A stretch of 64,000 bases of DNA from Paracrocinitomix mangrovi. Its GTDB lineage: Bacteria > Bacteroidota > Bacteroidia > Flavobacteriales_D > Crocinitomicaceae. The notes beneath the pieces were generated by a model that made no database searches, had not been told where the DNA came from, and saw only the letters and a program-made list of their open reading frames with translations. The stretch is from contig NZ_CP091819.1 in assembly GCF_019740355.2 (NCBI RefSeq), positions 3,534,001-3,598,000 of the forward strand, read 5' to 3'. Within the stretch, counting starts at the first letter, position 1. Each line of letters starts with the position of its first letter. Both the position numbers and the translations under genes were made by a program. Shown piece after piece: positions 1 to 8,617 of this stretch.

Positions 1-320
1 GTAATCTAATTGGTAACTGCTTCACTTTGATCAATTTAAAAATTAATAAGCGGCTAAGATAATTAATGTGCCTTGGAAGGCATGGGCATTGAATAAGTGA
101 ATACGCCGTTAAATAAGTTAAGTGACCAGTGGTTGGTTTTGTTTTTTATTTGGGGCTTTCCCTTCGGGTCGGCCTGCAAGTAGTCGCTATCTCGGCTGCG
201 CCTCAATGAGCTCCAACAGTACTTTTCGGCCTAAGCTGGGGAGGTGAACTTCTATTGAAAACGCAGCAGCTAAGGTACTGCACAGCGGGGGGATTATGTC
301 GAGCATCAACAAGCTTAGAA
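1..320. other. Intergenic stretch without a recognised gene
   Basis: I see no credible coding frame here. The stretch holds GC-richer, repeat-like text around 150-300 that resembles the non-coding filler seen again near 16100-16250. A GTTAAAT heptamer near 110 recalls an integron recombination site core, but no matching partner was found. It lies beyond the 3' end of the DUF4268 gene and may be the edge of the defence island. Confidence 0.3.
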
Positions 321-1439
321 TTATTTCAGCTTTTTGCCAACAGCTTTGACAAAAGGCTCCATAGCTTTTTCTAGTTCTACCATTGCATCTGTAATGGCAT
401 CTAAACTTTCAGGCCAAGTCTCTTCATCAAAAATATTGAAGTTTGTATCTTCATATTTGATTCTACATCCTCGCTTTTCATTTAGTCTTTCCCAAACAAG
501 CGGAGCTCCAAATGCCTCTTCAATCTTGATCTTTTCCTTAAATAAAAAATCGAAGATGAATTCATTTTGTTCTTTGTCGCCTCTGTCTATGTATACTTCA
601 GCTCTAAAGTATTTCTTTGTAGCTGCAAAATTATAGCCCACACCACGAACTCCTGATCCGGCACCTATCCAATTGTACTTCCCGGCACTGATATTTTGAT
701 ATAGATTGGACTTTGTATTCATCTCGTTAATGACTTGCTGCCAGAATTTACGGCGAACGATATGTCGATTTTTGATCTCTTCTTTGGAAGCAATGTCTTC
801 CTGAGTTTTCTCAGCCATGCTAATCGAGAAATCTTGAGCTTCTTTTACAGGGATGATTTGTTCAACATTCAAGAATAACTGCTCTTTAAGCGAGTAAGGT
901 GTGACTTGAAAACACTGCACTCTTATTCCGTAATTTAATAACCACATTACAGTAGAGGTAACTTCCTTTCTAAAATTGCCAGATACCAATATCAGCCTTT
1001 GCGTCAAGCCTGAATTTAAAACAAGCTCTTCTGCTTCAACGCCATCAAAAAATTCGGAGACTAACTCTTCAGCATTTTCACCTTGAAAGTATTTATTAAG
1101 ATATTCTTGGTAGATTTTGATGATTTGTGATTTTTTCAAGCTTGAGCAATATGACGCATATTTAAGGCATTGCCAAGTAACGTTTTTACCACTATCATCC
1201 AGTTTATTCTCAATTATTACAAGGTTTCCATCTTTGTCAAGAGCCAAAAGATCAAGTCGCTCATTAGTGTCGTTAAACCCATTGAATTCCTTTTGGATTA
1301 TGAGCATTTCTTCCCCTAAAGCAGAAGGATTGTCTGCTAACCATTCTTGCAGGTTTTCTCGTTCTTTGAATCCGAGTTCAGAAAATGAGTTTTTCTCGAT
1401 TTCAACTATCTTATTTTCTTTCTTCTTAATCAAATACAT
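321..1439 (-). CDS. DUF4268 / NucS-like PD-(D/E)XK nuclease-fold protein
   Basis: The 372-residue protein has an N-terminal region resembling the NucS/DUF91 endonuclease fold: residues 60-80 carry a strand with Asp63 followed by Glu77-Asn78-Lys79, the D...ExK core of PD-(D/E)XK enzymes. The C-terminal third (about 230-365) looks like DUF4268, a domain often found in or beside restriction systems. It has no signal peptide or membrane segment, so it should be cytosolic. It is transcribed divergently from the type I restriction operon across a 200-base gap. Function is inferred as a nuclease or DNA-binding accessory of the island; its substrate cannot be read from sequence. Confidence 0.75.
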   Translation of the reverse strand: MYLIKKKENKIVEIEKNSFSELGFKERENLQEWLADNPSALGEEMLIIQKEFNGFNDTNERLDLLALDKDGNLVIIENKLDDSGKNVTWQCLKYASYCSSLKKSQIIKIYQEYLNKYFQGENAEELVSEFFDGVEAEELVLNSGLTQRLILVSGNFRKEVTSTVMWLLNYGIRVQCFQVTPYSLKEQLFLNVEQIIPVKEAQDFSISMAEKTQEDIASKEEIKNRHIVRRKFWQQVINEMNTKSNLYQNISAGKYNWIGAGSGVRGVGYNFAATKKYFRAEVYIDRGDKEQNEFIFDFLFKEKIKIEEAFGAPLVWERLNEKRGCRIKYEDTNFNIFDEETWPESLDAITDAMVELEKAMEPFVKAVGKKLK

Positions 1440-1584
1440 CTCTTCTTATTGGTTAAGATCAAGATAAAAATTAAATTTTCTTTTCGTTCAGATATTCTTA
1501 TCTTTTTGCTAGCATAAACAGGCATTTCAGCCTTTCTAAATTCTACAAAAATAAATTTAGTAAAAAAATACTGACCTAAAATAC

Positions 1585-1615
1585 TTGACAAATGTAATGT
1601 CTTACTGTATCTTTG
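1585..1615 (+). promoter_or_regulatory. Promoter of the type I restriction operon
   Basis: TTG at 1585-1587 is followed after 20 bases by TATCTTTG at 1608-1615, an exact match to the Bacteroidota -7 element TAnnTTTG at the usual spacing. Transcription should start near 1621. That places the TTG codon at 1613 inside the promoter and makes ATG 1637 the likely start of the first gene. Confidence 0.7.
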
Positions 1616-1636
1616 TTGTCCCTTTTAATTAATTGG

Positions 1637-2200
1637 ATGACGGACAAGTTAGGAAATAACACTAAAGTTTCTTCAGGACAAACGATAAGAGGCAGGGTTG
1701 AAAATAACCCTGATGGTTCGGTTTGGGTAATTCAGATGAAGGATTTGAGCAGTGATTATTCCTCATTGATATCTGTTCCACATCTTGTCAAGGAAGAACA
1801 GATTAGTCAAAAGCAGTTATTGAGAAAGGGAGATATTTTATTTTCTGCAAAAGGAAACAACAATAAGGCATACCTCTTTAATGAAGATCATCCTGCCGTG
1901 GCCATTTCGCTTTTTTTTGTTTTGAGAACGGATGAGAGCAGATTAGATCCTGGATACCTGACCTGGTATTTGAACAGTCGTGATGGACAGAGTTATTTTG
2001 ACAAGATGAGAGGCGGTACATATATCGGAAACATAAAAAAAGGAGCGCTTGAAGAAATGGAAATACCAGTTCCGCCAATAGAAAAACAAAAGAAAATAGC
2101 TAAGCTGTCTGAGTTAGCAATGAAAGAGAATCACTTGTTGCTAGCCTTAGCAGAAAATAGAAAACAATTAGTAGAAACAACAATAACCCAAAACTTATGA
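1637..2200 (+). CDS. Half-size HsdS-like specificity protein
   Basis: This 187-residue protein resembles one target-recognition domain plus one conserved helix of a type I specificity subunit. The segment GDILFSAKG, the strand-rich middle and the closing PPIEKQKKIAKL helix all recall HsdS half-repeats. Complete HsdS proteins have two such units, as the gene at 4182 does. I chose ATG 1637 because the promoter ends at 1615; a TTG at 1613 in the same frame would lie inside the -7 element. It overlaps the next gene by four bases (ATGA), so they are probably co-translated. It could dimerise to form a specificity subunit, act with the 145-residue partner, or be a regulatory decoy. Confidence 0.75.
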   Translation: MTDKLGNNTKVSSGQTIRGRVENNPDGSVWVIQMKDLSSDYSSLISVPHLVKEEQISQKQLLRKGDILFSAKGNNNKAYLFNEDHPAVAISLFFVLRTDESRLDPGYLTWYLNSRDGQSYFDKMRGGTYIGNIKKGALEEMEIPVPPIEKQKKIAKLSELAMKENHLLLALAENRKQLVETTITQNL

Positions 2201-2634
2201 AGCTAAATGTAATATTCAAGCAGGTAGACAATGACTTTAACAAAGAGTATGCGGACGAGTACCATTTTGGAAAAGAAAGTGAGAATAATCGAAAGTATCA
2301 TTGGGAAGTTCAATACGCAGTGGATAATACTTCAGAAATCACCTTAAAGGAGAATTCTGCTCTTCCATTAAAAGGCAAATTAGATAATGGTGTAGAGATC
2401 GACACAAGCATACCTAACATGAATATCTTGGAGTGTGTTACCGAAGATGGACGTAAATCAATTTTTGCTGTCTCAAATTCTTTGCTGAGAAATATTCACA
2501 AAACCCAAAATCCTAAATACAAGAGTAGCAGATACTATTACTATCTGAAAGATGAAACCAAATTTGCTGATTTAGGACAAGGAATATTTGTCGATTATAA
2601 TGACCTGCCTCAAGAAATGAAAATCGATCAATAA
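2197..2634 (+). CDS. Hypothetical protein coupled to half-HsdS
   Basis: A 145-residue soluble protein that I do not recognise. It is rich in charged and aromatic residues, with a Tyr-rich run near residues 112-116, no signal peptide and no membrane segment. Its start overlaps the stop of the half-HsdS gene by four bases, and hsdM follows 36 bases later. The tight coupling suggests it works with the half-HsdS protein or with the methyltransferase. Confidence 0.6.
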   Translation: MKLNVIFKQVDNDFNKEYADEYHFGKESENNRKYHWEVQYAVDNTSEITLKENSALPLKGKLDNGVEIDTSIPNMNILECVTEDGRKSIFAVSNSLLRNIHKTQNPKYKSSRYYYYLKDETKFADLGQGIFVDYNDLPQEMKIDQ

Positions 2635-2670
2635 TGAAACCTATATTAACAGTATTGACAACTTTAACTT

Positions 2671-4182
2671 ATGACAACAACTAGACCTACACAAGATCAA
2701 ATCAACAGCTCATTATGGGCTGCATGTGATACGTTCAGAGGAACACTAGATTCTTCAGAATACAAGAATTACATCTTGGTATTTATGTTCTTGAAATACC
2801 TCAGTGATGTTTGGAAAGATCATTACGAAGAGTACAAAGAGCAATATGGAGATGATGAAGAACTCATCATGCGTAAGTTGAAACGTGAGCGTTTTTATTT
2901 ACCTGATAACTGTACGTTTGATTACATCTATGAAAACCGTAATAAGGATAACATTGGTGAAATCATTGATAAAGTACTGGCGAGAATTGAAGACCAGAAC
3001 ATGGAGAAGTTAGAAGGTGTTTTTAGAAACATCTCCTACAACTCTGAAAAGTTGGGCCAAACAAAAGATCGTAACAATAGGTTGAAAAACCTGATCAATG
3101 ATTTTGCAAATCCAATCTTAAACTTTCGCCCTTCAATATTAGGTAGCTCAGAAGATATTCTGGGTAATGGATACATGTATTTGTTAGAACGTTTTGCGTC
3201 TGGTGCAGGTAAAAAAGGCGGTGAGTTTTATACGCCACATGAAGTATCTGTTCTATTAGCCAAGTTAGTTAATCCAAAACCGGGTAACAGAATATGTGAT
3301 CCAACTTGCGGTTCAGGGTCTTTATTGACAACAGTAGCTGAAGAGGTAAAAGATGAAAAAGGCAACCGATCAAATGACTTTTCATTGTATGGTCAAGAAA
3401 GCAACGGTGACACTTGGGCGTTGGGTAAATTGAACATGTTCCTTCATGGTATGGACTCAGCACGATTAGACTGGGGAGATACCATCAATAATCCAAAGCT
3501 GCTAGAAGGTGAAGGTTTAATGAAGTTTGATATAGTAGTAGCCAATCCGCCATTTAGTTTAGATAAGTGGGGGCATGACAAAGCTGAGGCAGATCGTTTC
3601 AAAAGATTTCATTGGGGTATTCCACCTAAAACCAAAGGTGATTACGCTTTCATTCTGCATATGATTGAAACATTGCTGCCAACTGGTAGGGCCGGTGTAA
3701 TCGTGCCTCACGGTGTGCTATTTAGAGGGAGTACTGAAGGTACGATCAGAAAGAAATTGGTGGATGAAAATTTGCTAGAAGCGGTAATTGGTTTACCATC
3801 CAATTTGTTCTTTGGAACAGGCATTCCGGCTGCAATTTTAATATTCAATAAAGCCAAATCAACTGATGATGTCCTTTTCATTGATGCCAGCAAAGAATAC
3901 GAAGAAGGGAAAAAGCAAAATAAATTAAGAGAAGGTGATATTGATAAAATTGCTCAGACTTACTTCAATTGGGAGTCAGTTGATAAGTACAGCCATGTCG
4001 CAAATCTAGATGAGATCAAAGAGAATGATTACAACCTCAATATCCCGCGTTATGTAGACACCTTTGAAGAAGAAGAGCCGGTAGATATTGCAACAGTTCA
4101 AGCCAATATAGAGTCCATTGAAAAGGAGTTGACGGAGGTGAGAAAAGAAATGGATGAATATCTAAAAGAATTGGGATACTAA
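2671..4182 (+). CDS. hsdM: Type I restriction-modification DNA methyltransferase subunit M
   Basis: HsdM transfers a methyl group from S-adenosylmethionine to adenine N6 and forms the M2S core of the type I complex. The 503-residue protein has the N-terminal helical HsdM domain (about 8-140), the SAM-binding motif DPTCGSGSLL (about 210-219) and the catalytic NPPF motif (about 292-295). Length is normal for the family and all key motifs look intact. Its stop overlaps the hsdS start by one base, which implies translational coupling and fixes the downstream start. Confidence 0.95.
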   Translation: MTTTRPTQDQINSSLWAACDTFRGTLDSSEYKNYILVFMFLKYLSDVWKDHYEEYKEQYGDDEELIMRKLKRERFYLPDNCTFDYIYENRNKDNIGEIIDKVLARIEDQNMEKLEGVFRNISYNSEKLGQTKDRNNRLKNLINDFANPILNFRPSILGSSEDILGNGYMYLLERFASGAGKKGGEFYTPHEVSVLLAKLVNPKPGNRICDPTCGSGSLLTTVAEEVKDEKGNRSNDFSLYGQESNGDTWALGKLNMFLHGMDSARLDWGDTINNPKLLEGEGLMKFDIVVANPPFSLDKWGHDKAEADRFKRFHWGIPPKTKGDYAFILHMIETLLPTGRAGVIVPHGVLFRGSTEGTIRKKLVDENLLEAVIGLPSNLFFGTGIPAAILIFNKAKSTDDVLFIDASKEYEEGKKQNKLREGDIDKIAQTYFNWESVDKYSHVANLDEIKENDYNLNIPRYVDTFEEEEPVDIATVQANIESIEKELTEVRKEMDEYLKELGY

Positions 4183-5441
4183 TGGGAGCGATTGTCGAAA
4201 ACAAAGTTGGATTTAAAGAAACCAAATTAGGGTGGGTACCTAATGATTGGTCTGTGACTCTCCTTAAATCCTTGGTTGATCCCAAAAGAAAGATCAGGTA
4301 TGGTATTGTTCAGCCCGGCAAATTTGACCCTGATGGTCGCTACCTTTTAAGGGGGCAAGATTATTCAAGTTCAAAAGGCTGGAACAAACCTGAGAATTTG
4401 TTTAAGGTGTCAGATGAAGTTGAAAGCAGGTATGTAAAAGCAAGGCTAAGTAAAGATGACTTGATAATCACGATTGTTGGTGCAGGGACAGGCTATGTTG
4501 CTCAAATACCTGAGTGGCTGGATGGTGCAAACATTACACAGACAACGGCACGAATAGCTATTGACAAAAATATCGCGGAACCAAATTTTTATAAACAATA
4601 TTTAAACTCTGATTTGGGTAAGAAACAGGTTTATCGTTTTGTTAAGGGGGGTGCACAACCTGGTTTAAATGTTGGAGATGTAGAGAAGTTTAAAATCCTT
4701 TTTCCTCCTTTGCTAGAACAACAAAAAATCGCCAAAATATTAAGCGCATGGGATAAAGCCATTGAAAAATTAGAGCAGTTGATATCAGAAAAAGAGCAGC
4801 TCAAAAAAGGCTTGATGCAACAGCTCCTAACAGGTGAAAAACGCTTTCCCGGTTTCACAGATGAGTGGGAAGAGGTTAAGTTAGGGGATGTATATGAGAT
4901 AGTTGGCGGCGGTACACCAGATACTAATAATTTGGCTTACTGGGAAGGAAGTATCCAATGGTATACACCTACTGAGATTAAATCGAAATATGTTTCGAAA
5001 AGTGTTAGGACAATAACCGAAAAAGGTCTTGCAAATAGTTCTGCTAAACTCTTGCCAGCAGGTACTTTGCTATTTACCAGCAGAGCCACAATTGGGGATG
5101 TTGGTTTTACAACTGAACAAGCAACAACTAATCAAGGGTTTCAATCCTTTCTGCCAAATTCTGACAATGAACTACACTTTTTGTATTACTGGATTTTACA
5201 AAACAGACATGAGTTTATCAGAAGATCATCCGGTTCAACATTTTTGGAAATTAGCAAAAAGGAGGTCCAAAAAGTCAAAATTTCTTTACCATCAAAACAA
5301 GAACAAAAGAAGATAGCAGATGCATTGGGATCATTCGATCGAGAAATTGAAAGTTTGAATGCTGAACTCTCTCAATTCAAGAATCAGAAAAAAGGATTAA
5401 CACAACAATTATTAACTGGTAAAATCACAGTAAGCATATGA
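4182..5441 (+). CDS. hsdS: Type I restriction-modification specificity subunit S
   Basis: The 419-residue protein has the full two-domain HsdS layout. The first target-recognition domain spans about 1-170 and is followed by a conserved coiled helix with LLEQQKIAKILSAWDKAIEK (about 178-197). The second domain spans about 226-380 and ends with a matching helix that includes KQEQKKIADALGSFD and a repeated QQLLTGK/E signature. The two domains recognise the two halves of a split target sequence. It overlaps hsdM by one base and the next gene by four. Confidence 0.93.
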   Translation: MGAIVENKVGFKETKLGWVPNDWSVTLLKSLVDPKRKIRYGIVQPGKFDPDGRYLLRGQDYSSSKGWNKPENLFKVSDEVESRYVKARLSKDDLIITIVGAGTGYVAQIPEWLDGANITQTTARIAIDKNIAEPNFYKQYLNSDLGKKQVYRFVKGGAQPGLNVGDVEKFKILFPPLLEQQKIAKILSAWDKAIEKLEQLISEKEQLKKGLMQQLLTGEKRFPGFTDEWEEVKLGDVYEIVGGGTPDTNNLAYWEGSIQWYTPTEIKSKYVSKSVRTITEKGLANSSAKLLPAGTLLFTSRATIGDVGFTTEQATTNQGFQSFLPNSDNELHFLYYWILQNRHEFIRRSSGSTFLEISKKEVQKVKISLPSKQEQKKIADALGSFDREIESLNAELSQFKNQKKGLTQQLLTGKITVSI

Positions 5442-5857
5442 GAGTTAAAGCGTTAAGAGGTGAGTCAAATACTGGTTTGTTGGAACCATGTTCAGGAGTT
5501 GAATTAAAAACTACTGGAAATGTTACTACAGGTAAAAGGGTTGAGTTCGATTGGATTGAAATAAAAAAGGGAAGATATATTCATCAAAATTGTTCTCATC
5601 CATTAAGATCTGGTGATGAGAATTATTTCAAAAGAATCCATGGATTAGAATATAAAAACAGAAAAATCTATTGGCTCTACACATTTGGATCAATGGACAA
5701 ACCTCAAGGTCATCATGTTGGATTTTCTTGGTGGGAACATCAGAAATTTCTGTGGCTTCAGGAAATGCATTGGTTGCAAAAAGAGAACAATATTAGATAT
5801 ATGGTTAACCTGATTTTTTTGGTGCTGGGAGTAGTAATAGCATTTAAACAATTGTAA
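5438..5857 (+). CDS. Small tail-anchored hypothetical protein in hsd operon
   Basis: The 139-residue protein has a soluble, Trp/His-rich N-terminal part and one hydrophobic segment at the extreme C terminus (about 119-137), so it looks tail-anchored in the inner membrane with the bulk in the cytosol. I do not recognise the family. It overlaps hsdS by four bases (ATGA) and is followed two bases later by the trypco2-like gene, so it belongs to the operon. A membrane-bound protein is unexpected in a type I restriction locus. Confidence 0.6.
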   Translation: MRVKALRGESNTGLLEPCSGVELKTTGNVTTGKRVEFDWIEIKKGRYIHQNCSHPLRSGDENYFKRIHGLEYKNRKIYWLYTFGSMDKPQGHHVGFSWWEHQKFLWLQEMHWLQKENNIRYMVNLIFLVLGVVIAFKQL

Positions 5858-5859
5858 AT

Positions 5860-6150
5860 ATGGAATTGAAAGAATTTATATCTGAAACTATAAAGCAGAT
5901 CGCAGATGGATTGGTCGAAGGGAATAAATATGTCCAAGATAATCATGGTGGTGATGGAATTGAAAATGGCTACAAACGCGTTAAGTTCGATATAGCTATC
6001 ACTTCTAATGAAGAGTCATCCAATGAGGCATCAGGGAAGATAACGGTAGCGCAGATTTTTGGTGCTGGAGCATCTTCTTCATCTTCTGATAAAAAGCAAA
6101 ACTACAATCGCATTGAGTTTGATACTCAAGTGCACATTGATATGAAGTAA
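5860..6150 (+). CDS. Trypco2-like small protein
   Basis: A 96-residue protein with an N-terminal helix (MELKEFISETIKQIADGL), a central strand ending in DIAITSNE, a small-residue turn GAGASSSSS (about 63-71) and a closing strand IEFDTQVHID. This helix-strand-glycine turn-strand layout resembles the trypco2 (trypsin-co-occurring) domain, a short module described next to proteases and other effectors in bacterial conflict systems. The assignment is by pattern only. Here it sits beside an unknown protein and a nuclease rather than an obvious protease. Confidence 0.5.
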   Translation: MELKEFISETIKQIADGLVEGNKYVQDNHGGDGIENGYKRVKFDIAITSNEESSNEASGKITVAQIFGAGASSSSSDKKQNYNRIEFDTQVHIDMK

Positions 6151-6172
6151 GTTAAACTCTAAAGCAAGTGAT

Positions 6173-6676
6173 ATGGCAAAAAATCAATTCTCAGCGTATG
6201 ATAACCAATGGTCTAATGATCAGTGGAAAGAGTACATTCCAATGAATTCATTTGCGCTTAAACAGGTAAATGAGCTACCGGATTTTATTCAAGCCAACGG
6301 TTTAACCTCAAAGTTTAACTCAGCATTGGTTGTCGCCTCAGGTAGTACATCACAGGAATTTTATGGCGTAATTGGTTACAGACCAGATGAAAATAATACA
6401 GTTGTAGACGAACATGCCTTCGTTTACATAAGAGATAAAGAAACGGATACCTGGCAAGGCGGAATTATTCATCATGCAGACTATCCTGGAAGAACTTCTC
6501 CACTACCACAAGAAATTACTGATGCACTTTATACATCAGGTGTGACAGCCAGTATCTCATTAGATCGAGCCCCAGATATTGAAAGTGGTTCTTTAGATGA
6601 TTTGGCTGAAAGAAATATTCTTTCAGGGGTATCTAAGAATTTCTATATCGTGAACACCAAAATCAACAAGGATTAG
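6173..6676 (+). CDS. Hypothetical protein between trypco2-like and nuclease genes
   Basis: A 167-residue soluble protein of unknown family. It lacks a signal peptide, membrane segments and any catalytic motif that I can name. The middle part (about 50-110) is predicted strand-rich and holds a GIIHHADYPGR segment with paired histidines. It starts 22 bases after the trypco2-like gene and ends three bases before the nuclease gene, so the three are probably one functional cassette. It could be an effector or a sensor partner. Confidence 0.5.
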   Translation: MAKNQFSAYDNQWSNDQWKEYIPMNSFALKQVNELPDFIQANGLTSKFNSALVVASGSTSQEFYGVIGYRPDENNTVVDEHAFVYIRDKETDTWQGGIIHHADYPGRTSPLPQEITDALYTSGVTASISLDRAPDIESGSLDDLAERNILSGVSKNFYIVNTKINKD

Positions 6677-6679
6677 CGC

Positions 6680-7810
6680 ATGAAGAAATTAAATTGGAAA
6701 CGATTTGGAGTAAAGTTTGATGGTCAAGAGCAATTGGCGTTTGAACGTCTATCTTATGCTTTGTTCTGCAGTAGATTTAATCAGTCATTCGGAATATTGG
6801 CATACAAAAATCAAACGGCAATAGAAACTGATCCAATTGAGGTAAATGGAGAATGGTTTGGTTTTCAAGCAAAGTTTCTTGAGCCAGCCACTGAATTCAA
6901 AAGCTATAAAAAAAAGATAATTGAATCACTTGAGAATGCGAAGGATAAGAATCCTGAGATTAGTGTTATTTATATTTATGTGAACAAGCCATTTTCTGAA
7001 TCTAAGAAGAAAGGGGTAAAAAAGCCGGATTATATCATTGAAATTGAACAGAAAGCAACTGATCTGGAAATTAGAATAGATTGGCAAGTTCCAAGTCATT
7101 TTGAAAAACAACTTTCATTACCTCAGAATACTAAAATTCTTAAAGAGTTTTTTCCAGAGCTCATTGAAAAAGAACTAGTAAATGACAAAACTGAGGAGTT
7201 ATTGGACATAAATCGCACTGCAATAATTCAAGTGGAGCTCGCAAAGATCAAAGCTGAATTCTCATATGATTGGGTTAAAAGTGAAGAGTTGCTTACCAAA
7301 CTTTATGCATATTCTGAGTTTAGAAATGAAAGGATAGCGCAAGACATTTTTGGTTTTTTAAATATCAATGTATCAAATGGTGCACGAGCTAATATGCCGT
7401 CTTCAGTTGCCTGTACAATTGAGGGTTTGGTGTTTACTTATTTTCCCTCATCACGTGGTAAAAAAGACAAGGATGTGAGATTAGAAAATGGTAAAGAATG
7501 TCTGAATATTGGATTCAACATGATCTATGATGCTTTAATTCATACCAGCAATTTTAAAGTTGCTCAATGGGGGCTGTCAATTTGGAAGTTCATCTACAGA
7601 GAGTCTAAAAGGAATAAGGATCTTGAATTGGTGGATGCAGTCCTTGATCAGTATAAAGAAATAGAGCGAAACTTAGATCGTCCAGAAAGAGATGATTTAG
7701 AGAATGCAAAAAGCCTAATTGAACTTTATAAAGATGATCTGGATAGCTTTCACTTGTCGGCTCCGTATTTAACTCCAACTCTAATAAAGTTAATGGATCA
7801 ATCCTACTAG
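6680..7810 (+). CDS. Free-standing Mrr/QxK-type restriction-fold nuclease
   Basis: The first 130 residues resemble the PD-(D/E)XK nuclease domain found at the N terminus of large NTPase defence proteins. FERLSYALF (about 21-29) supplies the first acidic residue, and IETDPIE...GFQAK gives Asp51 with Gln63-Ala-Lys65, the D-QxK form typical of Mrr-like enzymes. The remaining residues (about 150-376) look all-helical and repeat-like, with no Walker A motif, so the usual NTPase is missing. It likely cleaves nucleic acid when triggered by a partner. It sits between hsdS and hsdR in the same operon, three bases after the unknown gene. Confidence 0.65.
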   Translation: MKKLNWKRFGVKFDGQEQLAFERLSYALFCSRFNQSFGILAYKNQTAIETDPIEVNGEWFGFQAKFLEPATEFKSYKKKIIESLENAKDKNPEISVIYIYVNKPFSESKKKGVKKPDYIIEIEQKATDLEIRIDWQVPSHFEKQLSLPQNTKILKEFFPELIEKELVNDKTEELLDINRTAIIQVELAKIKAEFSYDWVKSEELLTKLYAYSEFRNERIAQDIFGFLNINVSNGARANMPSSVACTIEGLVFTYFPSSRGKKDKDVRLENGKECLNIGFNMIYDALIHTSNFKVAQWGLSIWKFIYRESKRNKDLELVDAVLDQYKEIERNLDRPERDDLENAKSLIELYKDDLDSFHLSAPYLTPTLIKLMDQSY

Positions 7811-7835
7811 CGTAGAACCTACAAACTTAAACTAT

Positions 7836-8615
7836 ATGGGAGACAAAATAATAATACTCAAAGAAACCAAAGATGGTATTGTAAAGGACACTATTTACCA
7901 AACAGAAGACACAATATCAATTGATATCTCTGGTTCTCAGACTATTGTCATGCCTTCAGATCCTATTGATGTTAACACTCCTGGAAAAGATGTATTTGAT
8001 TATGCACTAGGCACTGTAACAATCCTAGGCGCAATAATCGCAGGATTTTACACACTAAAATCGATAAGAAAACTTTACAAAAAGGATGAGGATAAACAAG
8101 CTCAGATAGATAAGTTGAGTTCAATAGCCGAGAAAATGGAAGCTCAAAATAAAATCCTTGAAGAAGGAAACCTTCTCATTTCCAAACAGGTGGATGTCCT
8201 CAGGAACCTTACTGTCGGATCCAATGATAATGAAGCAAGTCAGGAATTATTGAGAATAGAGCAACAAAAACTCGAATTAGAACACAGGCCTCGTTTATAT
8301 AGTAATATGTTTTCTTATTCATTTAACACTGGTAAGTTTAAAGTTGAAAATGGAGGGAAACCACTCACAATTGATAAAATTGAGTGTGATAATGATAATA
8401 TAATTATCGAGAATCAAGCTTCGCTTACTGGTAAGTACCTAGAAGAACATGGTTTTGTAAATATTATGACGCGAACTCGCAACGATCGTGTCATGAAGGA
8501 TCAATCCTACATCATCAAAATATTTGTTGAAAATGATATTAATAACAAATATCGTATTGACATGCATTCACAAAAAATGGATTCACTGCGTAATGCTGCA
8601 AAAATTGAAGAATAA
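7836..8615 (+). CDS. Membrane-anchored coiled-coil protein in hsd operon
   Basis: The 259-residue protein has a strand-rich N-terminal 50 residues, one membrane span (about 56-75), a long charged coiled coil (about 80-155) and a C-terminal strand-rich domain starting near HRPRLYSNMFSY (about 150-259). I do not recognise a named family. hsdR starts two bases after its stop, so the two should be co-expressed. It might tether the HsdR complex or the nested nuclease module to the membrane, or sense envelope events; both are inferences. Confidence 0.6.
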   Translation: MGDKIIILKETKDGIVKDTIYQTEDTISIDISGSQTIVMPSDPIDVNTPGKDVFDYALGTVTILGAIIAGFYTLKSIRKLYKKDEDKQAQIDKLSSIAEKMEAQNKILEEGNLLISKQVDVLRNLTVGSNDNEASQELLRIEQQKLELEHRPRLYSNMFSYSFNTGKFKVENGGKPLTIDKIECDNDNIIIENQASLTGKYLEEHGFVNIMTRTRNDRVMKDQSYIIKIFVENDINNKYRIDMHSQKMDSLRNAAKIEE

Positions 8616-8617
8616 TA

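Noticed and set aside
90-130. Integron attC site
   Set aside because: One GTTRRRY-like heptamer without a matching RYYYAAC partner or hairpin, and no integrase or cassettes nearby.
1613-1636. TTG start for the half-HsdS gene
   Set aside because: It lies within the -7 element of a clear promoter, so it cannot be in the transcript.
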